A stretch of 36,244 nt of DNA from Candidatus Woesearchaeota archaeon (GTDB lineage Archaea; Nanobdellota; Nanobdellia; Woesearchaeales; WJKV01). The notes beneath the pieces are model-generated. The model was not told the origin of the DNA, did not search any database, and worked only from the letters and a program-made list of their open reading frames with translations. The stretch spans positions 1 through 36,244 of the forward strand of contig JAHWHI010000091.1 in NCBI GenBank assembly GCA_019323355.1. The letters run 5' to 3'. Shown here one piece after another: positions 23,926-31,617 of this stretch (position 1 is the first letter of the stretch; the number at the start of each line of letters is the position of its first letter). A program made the translations under genes and the position numbers.

Positions 23926-24833
23926 TGCTGGAACTGTTAGCAAGCAATTATGCATTGAACTTGCTGATCCTGATATGCATCTATGTGATACTTGCAGTCA
24001 GCCTTAATCTTATTGTTGGTTTCTCAGGCATGCTTAACCTTGGGCATGCTGCGTTTTTTGGGATAGGAGCATATGCATCTGCATTGCTCGCACTAGCGGG
24101 ATACCCTTACTGGCTATGTTTTGTTGCGGCAATATTTTTTGCAGGACTTGGCGGGGCATTGGTCGCGTATCCATCTTTAAAATTAAGAGGGGATTATCTT
24201 GCGATTGCAACACTCGGCTTTGGCGAGATAGCGAGAGCTGTGATGAAGAATTGGGTTTCGCTGACAAGAGGTCCGTTAGGACTTCCAGGAATCCCTAAGA
24301 TTTCATTCTTTGGTCTGACATTAGCAACAAAGTTTGACTTTTTCATATTTTCATTAATAATCGCAGCAGGCGTTGTCTTTTTTGTCTCAATGGTTGTCAA
24401 ATCTCCTTTTGGCCGAGTTCTTCGAGCGATCAGAGAGGATGAGATCGCTGCTCAGGCAATAGGAAAGAATGTTAAAAAATACAAGGTTATTACTGTAATT
24501 GCAGGCGCTGCCTGCGCAGGTATTGCAGGCTCTTTGTTTGCGCATCATATAACATTCATTGACCCTACAACATTCACATTGATGGAGACTGTGCTGATAA
24601 TATGTATGGTTGTTCTCGGAGGTGTTGCTTCTATACGCGGTTCTATTGTTGGAGCTGCTATTCTTGTGCTGCTACCAGAGCCTTTGAGGTTCTTGGGACT
24701 GCCGACTTCTGCAGCAGCAGCGCTGCGGGTCATGATTTATGCAGTTGTTTTGATCTTATTGATGGTCTACCGGCCTAACGGTATCTTCGGAGAGTGGAGG
24801 TTCAAGCATGCTAAAAGTAAAAAAGCTCTATAA
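23925..24833 (+). CDS. livM: Branched-chain amino acid ABC transporter permease
   Basis: Second permease, 302 residues with eight or so membrane helices. LivM-type motifs are SLNLIVGFSGMLNLGHAAFFGIGAYASAL, YPSLKLRGDYLAIATLGFGEI, and the ATPase-coupling loop SPFGRVLRAIREDEIAAQAIGKNVKKYK. It is the partner of LivH. It overlaps livH by 1 nt and livG by 26 nt. The livG Shine-Dalgarno (GGAGG, 24796-24800) lies inside the livM reading frame. Confidence 0.95.
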   Translation: MLELLASNYALNLLILICIYVILAVSLNLIVGFSGMLNLGHAAFFGIGAYASALLALAGYPYWLCFVAAIFFAGLGGALVAYPSLKLRGDYLAIATLGFGEIARAVMKNWVSLTRGPLGLPGIPKISFFGLTLATKFDFFIFSLIIAAGVVFFVSMVVKSPFGRVLRAIREDEIAAQAIGKNVKKYKVITVIAGAACAGIAGSLFAHHITFIDPTTFTLMETVLIICMVVLGGVASIRGSIVGAAILVLLPEPLRFLGLPTSAAAALRVMIYAVVLILLMVYRPNGIFGEWRFKHAKSKKAL

Positions 24834-25590
24834 ACACTTTGGCGGTGTGAAAGCTGTGGATGGATGCAGCTTTGAAGTAGAGAAAGGGACAATAGTAGCA
24901 TTGATCGGACCGAACGGGGCTGGAAAGACAACTGTTTTCAATTTGATAACTGGATTCCTTGAGCCTGACAAAGGAACAATCTTGCTGTATGACAAAGATA
25001 TAACTGGCATGCCTCCGCATAAGATAAACCAAGAAGGGCTCTCTCGTACATTCCAGATGATAAGACTGTTCCCAAAGATGACAGTATTAGAGAATATGAT
25101 GTTATCTATGCATAATATTTATGAAGAGTTCTGGCGGTCGTTACTGCCATCAAGACAAAAAAATGTGCACGAAGCAAAGATGGTTGATGATGCTATTAAA
25201 TTATTACGTTTTGTCGATCTTGAAGGGAAAAAGAATGCTCTCGCAGGAAATTTGAGCTATGGCCAGCAGAAACTGTTGGAGATTGCAAAAGCTCTGGCGA
25301 GCGACCCGCAGATTTTGCTTTTAGACGAGCCTGCTTCTGGCGTCAATCCGACAATGCTGAAAAATATTGGCAGTCTCCTGAAGGATTTGAAGAAAAAGGG
25401 AAAGACAATCCTGTTTGTCGAGCATAACATGGACTTTGTCATGAAGGTCGCTGATAAAGTTGTTGTCATGGACAGCGGAGAGGAAATTGCTTTCGGCCCT
25501 CCGAAAATCATACAGAAAAACAGGCGTGTGTTGGATGCATATCTAGGTAAAGAAATAAAAATTCGAAAAGCAAAAAAAATAAAAAAATAA
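24808..25590 (+). CDS. livG: Branched-chain amino acid ABC transporter ATPase
   Basis: Cytoplasmic ATPase of 260 residues. Walker A is GPNGAGKTT (34-42), Q-loop region TFQMIRLFPKMTV, ABC signature LSYGQQKL, Walker B ILLLDEPASG, and the switch His in FVEHNMDFV. LivG rather than LivF is indicated by the signature LSYGQQ and the insertion before it. The C-terminal end is Lys-rich. With LivF it powers the LivHM permease. Start ATG 24808 has GGAGG 7 nt upstream within livM. Confidence 0.95.
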   Translation: MLKVKKLYKHFGGVKAVDGCSFEVEKGTIVALIGPNGAGKTTVFNLITGFLEPDKGTILLYDKDITGMPPHKINQEGLSRTFQMIRLFPKMTVLENMMLSMHNIYEEFWRSLLPSRQKNVHEAKMVDDAIKLLRFVDLEGKKNALAGNLSYGQQKLLEIAKALASDPQILLLDEPASGVNPTMLKNIGSLLKDLKKKGKTILFVEHNMDFVMKVADKVVVMDSGEEIAFGPPKIIQKNRRVLDAYLGKEIKIRKAKKIKK

Positions 25591-25591
25591 A

Positions 25592-26305
25592 ATGGCAAAA
25601 CATCTGTTGACAATAAAAGATCTTGATTCCTGGTATGGAAAGATTCAGGTACTGCATACTGTTAAGATGCACATCGATCCTGGTGAGATAGTCTCTATAA
25701 TCGGCCCTAATGGTGCTGGCAAATCGACAATCCTGAAAAATATTTTCGGCCTTATCGAGAAACGCAATGGGAAAATATTTTTTGACAGCAAGAACATAAT
25801 CAAGAAACGGCCAGAAGATATAACTCGGCTCGGAATAACTTATGTCCCGCAAGGAAGATCTGTCTTTCCTAATCTGACTGTCCATGAAAACCTGGAGATG
25901 GGAGGTTTTATCAGGAATGATGATCTATCAGAAGACCTTGATTACATATACAAAAAATTTCCGCGGCTAAAAGAAAGACAAGACCAAAAAGCAGGCCTGT
26001 TATCAGGCGGTGAGCAGCAGATGGTCGCAATCGGCCGTGCACTGATGCTAAAACCCAAACTTTTGCTGCTCGATGAACCTTCGTTGGGATTATCTCCGCA
26101 GATGAAAAGCTTGATATTTGAGAAGATTATCGAGATTAATAGCGATGGTGTTGCAATGTTTATTGTAGAACAGAATGCAAAGATGTCATTGAAGATATCT
26201 GACCGGGCGTATGTTTTGGAGCTAGGAAAGAACAAACTGCAAGGTAAAGGAAAAGATATGCTGAAGAACAAAGATGTTGCTAAGCTTTATCTTGGTGGGG
26301 GATAA
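25592..26305 (+). CDS. livF: Branched-chain amino acid ABC transporter ATPase
   Basis: Second ATPase, 237 residues. Walker A GPNGAGKST, VPQGRSVFPNLTVHENLEMGG (typical of LivF), signature LSGGEQQM, Walker B LLLLDEPSLGLSP and switch FIVEQNA. No Shine-Dalgarno precedes ATG 25592, which lies one base after the livG stop; translation is presumably coupled. The end of the gene (GGTGGGGG) provides the ribosome-binding site for the next gene. Confidence 0.95.
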   Translation: MAKHLLTIKDLDSWYGKIQVLHTVKMHIDPGEIVSIIGPNGAGKSTILKNIFGLIEKRNGKIFFDSKNIIKKRPEDITRLGITYVPQGRSVFPNLTVHENLEMGGFIRNDDLSEDLDYIYKKFPRLKERQDQKAGLLSGGEQQMVAIGRALMLKPKLLLLDEPSLGLSPQMKSLIFEKIIEINSDGVAMFIVEQNAKMSLKISDRAYVLELGKNKLQGKGKDMLKNKDVAKLYLGGG

Positions 26306-27175
26306 ATGAAAAAAATATTTTTAGTCTTATTTGTTATCCTGTTTGTTGCAGGTTGCGGAACTCCCAGAGGATTTCCCGGACCTGGGGATGAAACTATTTT
26401 TGGAATCATAAGTGATATACATGCGAATGGCAATTATGACAATCTTGGAAACGCTCTTGATCAGTTCGAAAGCAAAGAAGTAGATGCGATAATAATTCTT
26501 GGTGATCTTGTGTTGAATGAACAGCACAAGTATGGAAAGACAGACAGTGTTCCTGATGATGAAGAGATATATATGGTCTTGAAGAGAACTTTGATGCGCG
26601 GTTATCCTACTTTTGTTATCCCTGGAAATCATGAAACAAAAGAAGCCTGGGAAAAAGCAATGGCGCGTTTGAAAGATGACGATTTCATGGGAAAGATCAA
26701 AAATTATGACAAACTTTTTGATATGACAAAAATAAGAACATACGACAAGTTTGACATCGACCTTCTCTCATTGCCTGGTTGCGTGGATCCTGCTGTAAAT
26801 CCAAAAGATGGTTTTATAGCAGATGCTGATGAACTCTTTGTTCTTTCCCAAAGACTAGAGGATGAAATTTTGCTTGTTGCACACTGCCCTCCGCTTGGGT
26901 CTGGAGAAGATGGCATTGACATGCTGGATTCTGGAAAACATATTGGATCAGAACATCTGCTTGAAGTGATCCTGGATTCAAACATAAAGTTTGCAATCTT
27001 TGGCCATATCCATGAATCTGCTGGTGCGATTGATTTGGCTGGCGCAAAAGTCCGGCCTAGACAGGTCTCAAAAAGCCTTTTCCTGAACCTGGGTGCTGTG
27101 CAGGATGGCTCAGCAGGCATATTCTATTATTATAAAACAGGCAAAGAAGCCAGATTTGAGCAAATCCGTTCTTAA
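26306..27175 (+). CDS. Calcineurin-like metallophosphoesterase lipoprotein
   Basis: A 289-residue protein with a lipoprotein signal (lipobox VAGC, Cys17), so likely anchored outside the cytoplasmic membrane. All metallophosphoesterase blocks are present in order: SDIHAN, ILGDLV, PGNHE, LLVAHCPP and FGHIHE, the ligands for a binuclear metal centre. The substrate could be a phosphomonoester, phosphodiester or nucleotide; sequence alone does not decide. It starts directly after the livF stop (TAAATG) with GGTGGGGG as Shine-Dalgarno, so it belongs to the livHMGF operon. That link to amino acid import is unusual and its logic is unknown. Confidence 0.9.
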   Translation: MKKIFLVLFVILFVAGCGTPRGFPGPGDETIFGIISDIHANGNYDNLGNALDQFESKEVDAIIILGDLVLNEQHKYGKTDSVPDDEEIYMVLKRTLMRGYPTFVIPGNHETKEAWEKAMARLKDDDFMGKIKNYDKLFDMTKIRTYDKFDIDLLSLPGCVDPAVNPKDGFIADADELFVLSQRLEDEILLVAHCPPLGSGEDGIDMLDSGKHIGSEHLLEVILDSNIKFAIFGHIHESAGAIDLAGAKVRPRQVSKSLFLNLGAVQDGSAGIFYYYKTGKEARFEQIRS

Positions 27176-27247
27176 CTGGCAAGTGACGACATATCAGTAA
27201 GCTTTATAAAGGATCATATATGAGAGTTCTGTATACGAGGCATCCAG
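27176..27247 (+). promoter_or_regulatory. Promoter of the large helical protein
   Basis: GCTTTATAAAGG (27200-27211) is the TATA box, centred about 43 nt before ATG 27248. GAGGC (27237-27241) lies 7 nt before the start. Spacing and leader resemble those of the genes at 20902 and 23038. Confidence 0.55.
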
Positions 27248-29413
27248 ATGGGTATGATAGATAGTGCATGGAAGTTCATTACAGGACATGACCGTAGGCT
27301 TAGGACTGCACGGGAAACCATCCAGAAATCTGCTGGTTCTTTAGAGGATTTGGCTTTCAGAGAAAATGGTGCTGCTAAAACAGAGATGCTCAAATCATTA
27401 CATAATATCAATGATATACTTACAAATGCGAAAGCAGATATCAAACCGATTCTGGAAGAAGAATTCCCAGATGGCTGGAGGCAGGAAGTAAAGCAGAAGG
27501 CATGGATCCAGTATATAATGAATACAAGGTTGTTTGAAATTGATGGTAAAAAAAAGAGTTTCTTTGAGATGGTTGATTATACTTCCCCTTATATGAGAAA
27601 TGAAGAACTAGCTAAACAAATTGGGATATATAGAGCTTCTTTCAACTTCAAATATGAAGAGCTGATGGAACAGTTCATAGAAAAAATTCAAGAATATCTT
27701 CTAAAGGAAGTATCAGTACAAATAGGCGGACCGGATTGGGATCCTGTCCAACTAGGAGAATTAGATTCTGCATTAAAATTAGCCAAAACTATTGATAGAA
27801 AATCAGTCCGAAAGATTGTCAATCAAAAATTCACAGACTTTTTATTGAATCAACTGGAGATCGCAAACCACCGGGCTGATGTCAGGGCGTTCCAATATAG
27901 TGCGGATCTAGGTAAATTCTATTTTCCTCTTGGGGCAAGCAAGTTCCATATCCTAGCTGACCGTATAGACTATATGTTAAGGGATCTCAAGAATTCAGAA
28001 GATCCTGCTGAACAGAAAAGATACCAAGACCACATACAAAAGATGCGAGTCATGGAAGTGCGTGTATTTGAGGAAAGGGCAAAGAGAAATGCTAAGATTG
28101 CTCAATCCAGAAAACAGAGCCTGAAGCAAAGGGCAGCTGCGCTGAGAAATATGACTTTCTATCTAGATGAATGGGCGCGCCCTCTGAACAGGAGATATGC
28201 TGAGATGGCAAACTCAGAAGAGCATGGCCAGTACCAAGAGCTGGAGCTGTTTGATCCATCCCCAGAGTTCTATGAAGATATAATCAATGAGCTGTTCTTG
28301 GACCTAGATCCAATTGAGATTAGGGAATTACCAACTCCAGAAGATCTCAAAGAGACGCTTGACAATGTCATAGTTGCGCTCTCAAAATCAGTTGAGGGCT
28401 TGCTCTCTGCTGAAGAAAGACAGCTTGAGACCCTGAAAAAGAGAATCGCTTCAGAGGAAAAGCCTAGGAAAAGAAGAGAACTGCAAGAGGAGCTTGACAG
28501 ATTAAAAGAGGACTTTGACCCTGATCTAAGAAAACAATATGGCTATCTTCATGAAAGATATTATCCTTATCATGATAGATTCGTAAAGGCAGCTAGAAAA
28601 TTGGTAGCAGAAGTCATGGATAAGACAAAGGAGAGACTATATGCAGCTGCAAGAAACTGTGATAATCATTCGGTATCTATAATTCAGGATCATCATGATA
28701 TATTGCGTGATACTTATGGAAAGGAGTTTCCAGAGGAATTAAATGTTGATTTTAATGATGAGCTTGACAATCTCTACAGAGAAAATATAGCAGAAGTGCT
28801 TGAAGATTTGGCTGAAGCTCTGAAGAAAGCACTATCAGACCTTGAACTTGGCCTTGCCAAAAAGTATGAGCAGATATATGATGATAAGCAGAAAGTCTTT
28901 GCTATGTATATTCCTAAAGAGTATACTCCTGCGGATATAGCAGAAATCAAGGCTCAAGCGATTGAAAAAGCAAGAGAGACAAAGACTCCAGAGGAAATCA
29001 AGGCAAAGGCTGATGGACTCTATCAAAAGGCAGAAAAAGATTTCACAGCTAGTCTAGCTGATGAAAAATATCTTGATCAGGCAATCCCAACACTTGATCA
29101 GTATGTTGAGCTTTGCAAGCTTTTCCCAGAGACAGGGGTGTCTGAAGATCAGCTCAAGGAAAGGGTCGAAGCTTTGGTCGGCAAATTCTATGACAAAGCA
29201 GAAGCTAGCAAAGACAATGTGCTTGAGTTCATGCCATATGCCAAGACATATCTTGTCCTTGCCCAGTATTTCAAAGAGATCTTGGGTCCGACAGACTTCC
29301 CAAGTATCATGAAAAGGCTGGGTTTTGAGATAGTCAGTGCCTCTGAACAGGACAAGCCAAGAGAGCTTGAGATTGAGATAGAGGAAGAAGAGCCTGATTC
29401 TGAATCCCATTAA
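27248..29413 (+). CDS. Large charged helical (coiled-coil-rich) protein, unknown function
   Basis: A 721-residue soluble protein rich in Glu, Lys, Leu and Arg, predicted almost entirely helical. Coiled-coil-like stretches are clear around residues 380-420 (SAEERQLETLKKRIASEEKP and the following RRELQEELDRLKEDF) and 600-640. It ends with a very acidic tail (ELEIEIEEEEPDSESH). No membrane segment, nucleotide-binding site or catalytic motif was found. It sits just ahead of a regulator gene and ftsZ, all on the plus strand, so a scaffold or cell-structure role is conceivable but unproven. Start ATG 27248 has a Shine-Dalgarno; ATG 27254 is a possible alternative. Family not recognised. Confidence 0.75.
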   Translation: MGMIDSAWKFITGHDRRLRTARETIQKSAGSLEDLAFRENGAAKTEMLKSLHNINDILTNAKADIKPILEEEFPDGWRQEVKQKAWIQYIMNTRLFEIDGKKKSFFEMVDYTSPYMRNEELAKQIGIYRASFNFKYEELMEQFIEKIQEYLLKEVSVQIGGPDWDPVQLGELDSALKLAKTIDRKSVRKIVNQKFTDFLLNQLEIANHRADVRAFQYSADLGKFYFPLGASKFHILADRIDYMLRDLKNSEDPAEQKRYQDHIQKMRVMEVRVFEERAKRNAKIAQSRKQSLKQRAAALRNMTFYLDEWARPLNRRYAEMANSEEHGQYQELELFDPSPEFYEDIINELFLDLDPIEIRELPTPEDLKETLDNVIVALSKSVEGLLSAEERQLETLKKRIASEEKPRKRRELQEELDRLKEDFDPDLRKQYGYLHERYYPYHDRFVKAARKLVAEVMDKTKERLYAAARNCDNHSVSIIQDHHDILRDTYGKEFPEELNVDFNDELDNLYRENIAEVLEDLAEALKKALSDLELGLAKKYEQIYDDKQKVFAMYIPKEYTPADIAEIKAQAIEKARETKTPEEIKAKADGLYQKAEKDFTASLADEKYLDQAIPTLDQYVELCKLFPETGVSEDQLKERVEALVGKFYDKAEASKDNVLEFMPYAKTYLVLAQYFKEILGPTDFPSIMKRLGFEIVSASEQDKPRELEIEIEEEEPDSESH

Positions 29414-29430
29414 ATCTTTCTTTTAGGGTC

Positions 29431-29500
29431 ATTTATATCAAAATTGAAACATTGTATTTCTGGTGGAACATTGTTTCAAAAACGAAACAAATATATATAA
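29431..29500. promoter_or_regulatory. Palindromic operator and promoter of the winged-helix gene
   Basis: A perfect inverted repeat TTGTTTC (29471-29477) / GAAACAA (29484-29490) with a 6-bp spacer abuts the TATA box ATATATATAA (29491-29500). A further TTGAAACA half-site (29444-29451) is the exact complement of TGTTTCAA (29472-29479). TATA-like CATTTATATC also occurs at 29431-29440. The placement suggests autoregulation by the downstream regulator; this is inference. Confidence 0.55.
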
Positions 29501-29523
29501 GCCTGCTTTATCAGTAGCTAAGA

Positions 29524-30054
29524 ATGGAGAAATCAGAGGTTTTGTCAAGTCTTATTGATGACAAAATAGTCAAGGTCTATCTTACGCTCACAAACACAAA
29601 CAAGGAGTTCTACCTAAGGGAGTTGGCCAAAACAGCAGGGGTTCCGCCAGCCTCTACATACCGTATATTGAGGAAGCTTGTCAAGCTGAAACTTGTGGAT
29701 GAGATCAAGATGAGCAAATTTCGCCTCTACAGGCTCTCTAGCAATGAAAATACGCAATTTCTAGGTTCTATCTTTGTGAGCAAAGAAAACGTCCTAGACC
29801 TCTTTGTAAGCCAAATCAGACAGAATCCTAAAATCGACGCAATCATCCTCCATGGCGAAATAAAGGAAGATAAGGCCAATCTATTGATAATCGGGGCAAA
29901 ATCGACCATCTTAGAGATAGATCCGATTGTAGCTCTCATTAAACGAGAAAAGAATTTTGAAATCAGCTTTGTTTGCTTGGATAAGGCTCAATATCTGAAA
30001 ATGACTTCAATGGGACTCTATTCTGGCAAGAAAACTGAACTATATTCTAAGTAA
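29524..30054 (+). CDS. Winged-helix transcriptional regulator
   Basis: A 176-residue protein. Residues about 17-68 form a winged helix-turn-helix: EFYLRELAKTAGVPPASTYRILRKLVKLKLVDE is the helix-turn-helix with recognition helix, followed by a wing (KMSKFRLYRLS). The C-terminal part (about 95-176) has alternating strands and helices (IDAIILHGEIKEDKANLLIIGA) resembling the nucleotidyltransferase-like or sensor domains seen attached to archaeal wHTH proteins. The palindromes directly at its promoter are candidate binding sites. ftsZ follows 212 bp downstream on the same strand, so ftsZ is another possible target. Confidence 0.82.
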   Translation: MEKSEVLSSLIDDKIVKVYLTLTNTNKEFYLRELAKTAGVPPASTYRILRKLVKLKLVDEIKMSKFRLYRLSSNENTQFLGSIFVSKENVLDLFVSQIRQNPKIDAIILHGEIKEDKANLLIIGAKSTILEIDPIVALIKREKNFEISFVCLDKAQYLKMTSMGLYSGKKTELYSK

Positions 30055-30266
30055 TATAGGTTTTATTCTAGAAATGCTTAAATAGGAGATTGCGCTAGTA
30101 AAAAGATAATTATTTAAATATTTTTTTGGCTGAAAATTCCATCGGTTGTTTTGGCGAACAACTGGATTCTAAGGAAAGAAGTAGCTAAACATGTATTTAA
30201 ATCTTTCGAACTAGAGGTAACACTCTCGCAGAAAAAACAAAAAACAACAAAAAAGGGGGAGAAAAA
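30055..30266 (+). promoter_or_regulatory. ftsZ upstream region: tandem promoters, 5' hairpin, strong ribosome-binding site
   Basis: TATTTAAATA (30111-30120) predicts transcription from about 30142, which coincides with a hairpin of 9 bp (30142-30150 with 30157-30165, two G-U pairs, 6-nt loop). A second box TATTTAAAT (30194-30202) predicts a start near 30224 and a leader of about 43 nt. GGGGGAG (30255-30261), 5 nt before the ATG, is the strongest Shine-Dalgarno in this part of the window. A weaker box, GCTTAAATAGG (about 30076-30086), lies further up. Confidence 0.55.
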
Positions 30267-31337
30267 ATGGACTTTATTGTTGAAAACGCATTGGAACAAA
30301 TAGAGAAAAAAGAATCGTCTTCTTTTGATGTTGGCCAAGCTAACATTAAAGTAATTGGCTGCGGTGGGGCAGGCAATAATATGGTTGACTGGCTCTTCAA
30401 GAAAGGTGTGAAGGGAGCAGAAATCATTGCTGTAAATACAGACCAACAGCATCTGAGTGTGACAGAAGCTGACAGGAAGATTCTTTTAGGTGAGGAAATC
30501 ACACGTGGTCTTGGAGCTGGCGGAGATCCTACAAGAGGAGCTGAAGCTGCAAAAGAAAGCATCCAAGAACTTAAGGAAGCATTGAAAGATTCAGACATGG
30601 TCTTTGTATGTGCTGGAGAAGGCGGTGGAACCGGTACAGGAGTAGCACCAGTTGTTGCTCAGGTAGCTAAATCAGTTGGATCCATTGTAATCGGCACAGT
30701 CACTATGCCTTTTGATATTGAAAGGGCAAGAATCGATAAAGCTGAGTTTGGTCTACAGATGTTGAGACAGAATTCTGACACTGTTATTGTAATTGACAAC
30801 AACAGGCTGGTAGCTATCGCAGGAAACCTGCCAATTGCACAGGCTTTCGCAGTAGCAAACGAATTGATCTCAACCATGATCAAAGGAATCGTAGAAACCA
30901 TTGCAGTACCATCACTAGTCAACCTAGACTATGCTGATGTAAAGGCTATCATGACAAACGGTGGCGTAGCTGTAATAGGCGTAGGCTCATCAGACACAAA
31001 CAACAAGGTTGTAGAATCTGTCCAGGGAGCACTTTCAAATCCACTATTGGATATCAATTACGAAGGTGCGACAGGAGCATTGATCCACGTACATGGTGGA
31101 CCAGACATGACCTTGGAAGAGATCACAAAAGTTGGAGAGATGGTCACAGAGAGTTTAGATCCAGATGCAAACGTAATCTGGGGAGCCAGGGTCACTAATG
31201 ACATGAAAGGCAAGTTGACTGTAATGACCATTATTACAGGAGTAACTTCGCCATGGGTACTCGGCAAAGTAACTGCACAGCAAAAAGCCAAGCAAACACA
31301 AAGGTTTGGCGAAGAGCTGGGTATTGAAATGCTGTAG
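30267..31337 (+). CDS. ftsZ: Cell division protein FtsZ
   Basis: Tubulin-like GTPase that assembles the division ring under the membrane, 356 residues. GCGGAGNN (31-38) begins the Rossmann-like domain, the GTP signature GGGTGTG is at 119-125, and the catalytic T7 loop NLDYADV has Asp221 and Asp224. The C-terminal domain ends with ITGVTSPWVLG and a short tail (EELGIEML) with no long linker. This matches archaeal FtsZ. A very strong Shine-Dalgarno and apparent tandem promoters suggest high or regulated expression. A stem-loop terminator follows. Confidence 0.97.
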   Translation: MDFIVENALEQIEKKESSSFDVGQANIKVIGCGGAGNNMVDWLFKKGVKGAEIIAVNTDQQHLSVTEADRKILLGEEITRGLGAGGDPTRGAEAAKESIQELKEALKDSDMVFVCAGEGGGTGTGVAPVVAQVAKSVGSIVIGTVTMPFDIERARIDKAEFGLQMLRQNSDTVIVIDNNRLVAIAGNLPIAQAFAVANELISTMIKGIVETIAVPSLVNLDYADVKAIMTNGGVAVIGVGSSDTNNKVVESVQGALSNPLLDINYEGATGALIHVHGGPDMTLEEITKVGEMVTESLDPDANVIWGARVTNDMKGKLTVMTIITGVTSPWVLGKVTAQQKAKQTQRFGEELGIEML

Positions 31338-31357
31338 ATCAGGTAAGCACGCTAAAA

Positions 31358-31442
31358 TGCCTTCCTTTTTCTACCCAATACCCCCAATATTAGGTTAAGA
31401 AGGCACTTTTGGTCCCTCTGTTGAATCAGAGGGATTTTTTTT
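31358..31442 (+). terminator. ftsZ 3' structures: stem plus intrinsic stem-loop terminator
   Basis: TCCCTCTG (31413-31420) and CAGAGGGA (31427-31434) form a perfect 8-bp stem with a 6-nt loop, followed at once by eight T (31435-31442), like a bacterial intrinsic terminator. Upstream, TGCCTTC (31358-31364) pairs perfectly with GAAGGCA (31399-31405) around a loop containing a second, bulged pairing. Archaeal termination mainly needs the T-run, so the stem may also protect the mRNA 3' end. Confidence 0.8.
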
Positions 31443-31613
31443 ATATTCATAGCTTGCCATGACATGTTTTGAAGGTTTGGGATGAGGGGGTCTTCCCCCG
31501 AACATTCCATATGGGGAAAAAGAGGTGATAGTTGATGCTCAATAACTTCGTTATTGGCATCTCCGAGAATCTTTGATTCTCGTTAGATTTCCCCTTTTCT
31601 TTTTTTATTTTAG
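31438..31613 (+). ncRNA. Candidate structured small RNA between ftsZ and mutL
   Basis: Three nested or adjacent hairpins lie close together. Hairpin C: 31479-31484 with 31503-31508, and GGGGG/CCCCC (31486-31490, 31495-31499). An outer stem GGGGAAA (31513-31519) with TTTCCCC (31588-31594) encloses hairpin A (31534-31561, 12 bp with one bulged T and a TTC triloop) and hairpin B (31564-31582, 8 perfect bp). A T-rich run (31595-31613) follows, as in terminators. TTTTATATTC (31439-31448) could be a TATA box giving a start near 31470. No ORF longer than a few codons fits. It could instead be a mobile hairpin element or belong to the 3' region of mutL on the minus strand. Not matched to a known RNA class. 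Confidence 0.5.
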
Positions 31614-31617
31614 AATT

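Noticed and set aside
29054..29410. 118-codon open frame on the minus strand inside the large helical protein gene
   Set aside because: Lies wholly within a longer plus-strand gene with good start signals; composition is that of a reverse-strand shadow of Glu/Lys codons and there is no promoter or Shine-Dalgarno.
31438..31613. Insertion sequence or MITE as the explanation of the hairpins
   Set aside because: No target-site duplication, transposase or clear terminal inverted repeat bounding the whole element was found; kept only as an alternative for the structured-RNA candidate.
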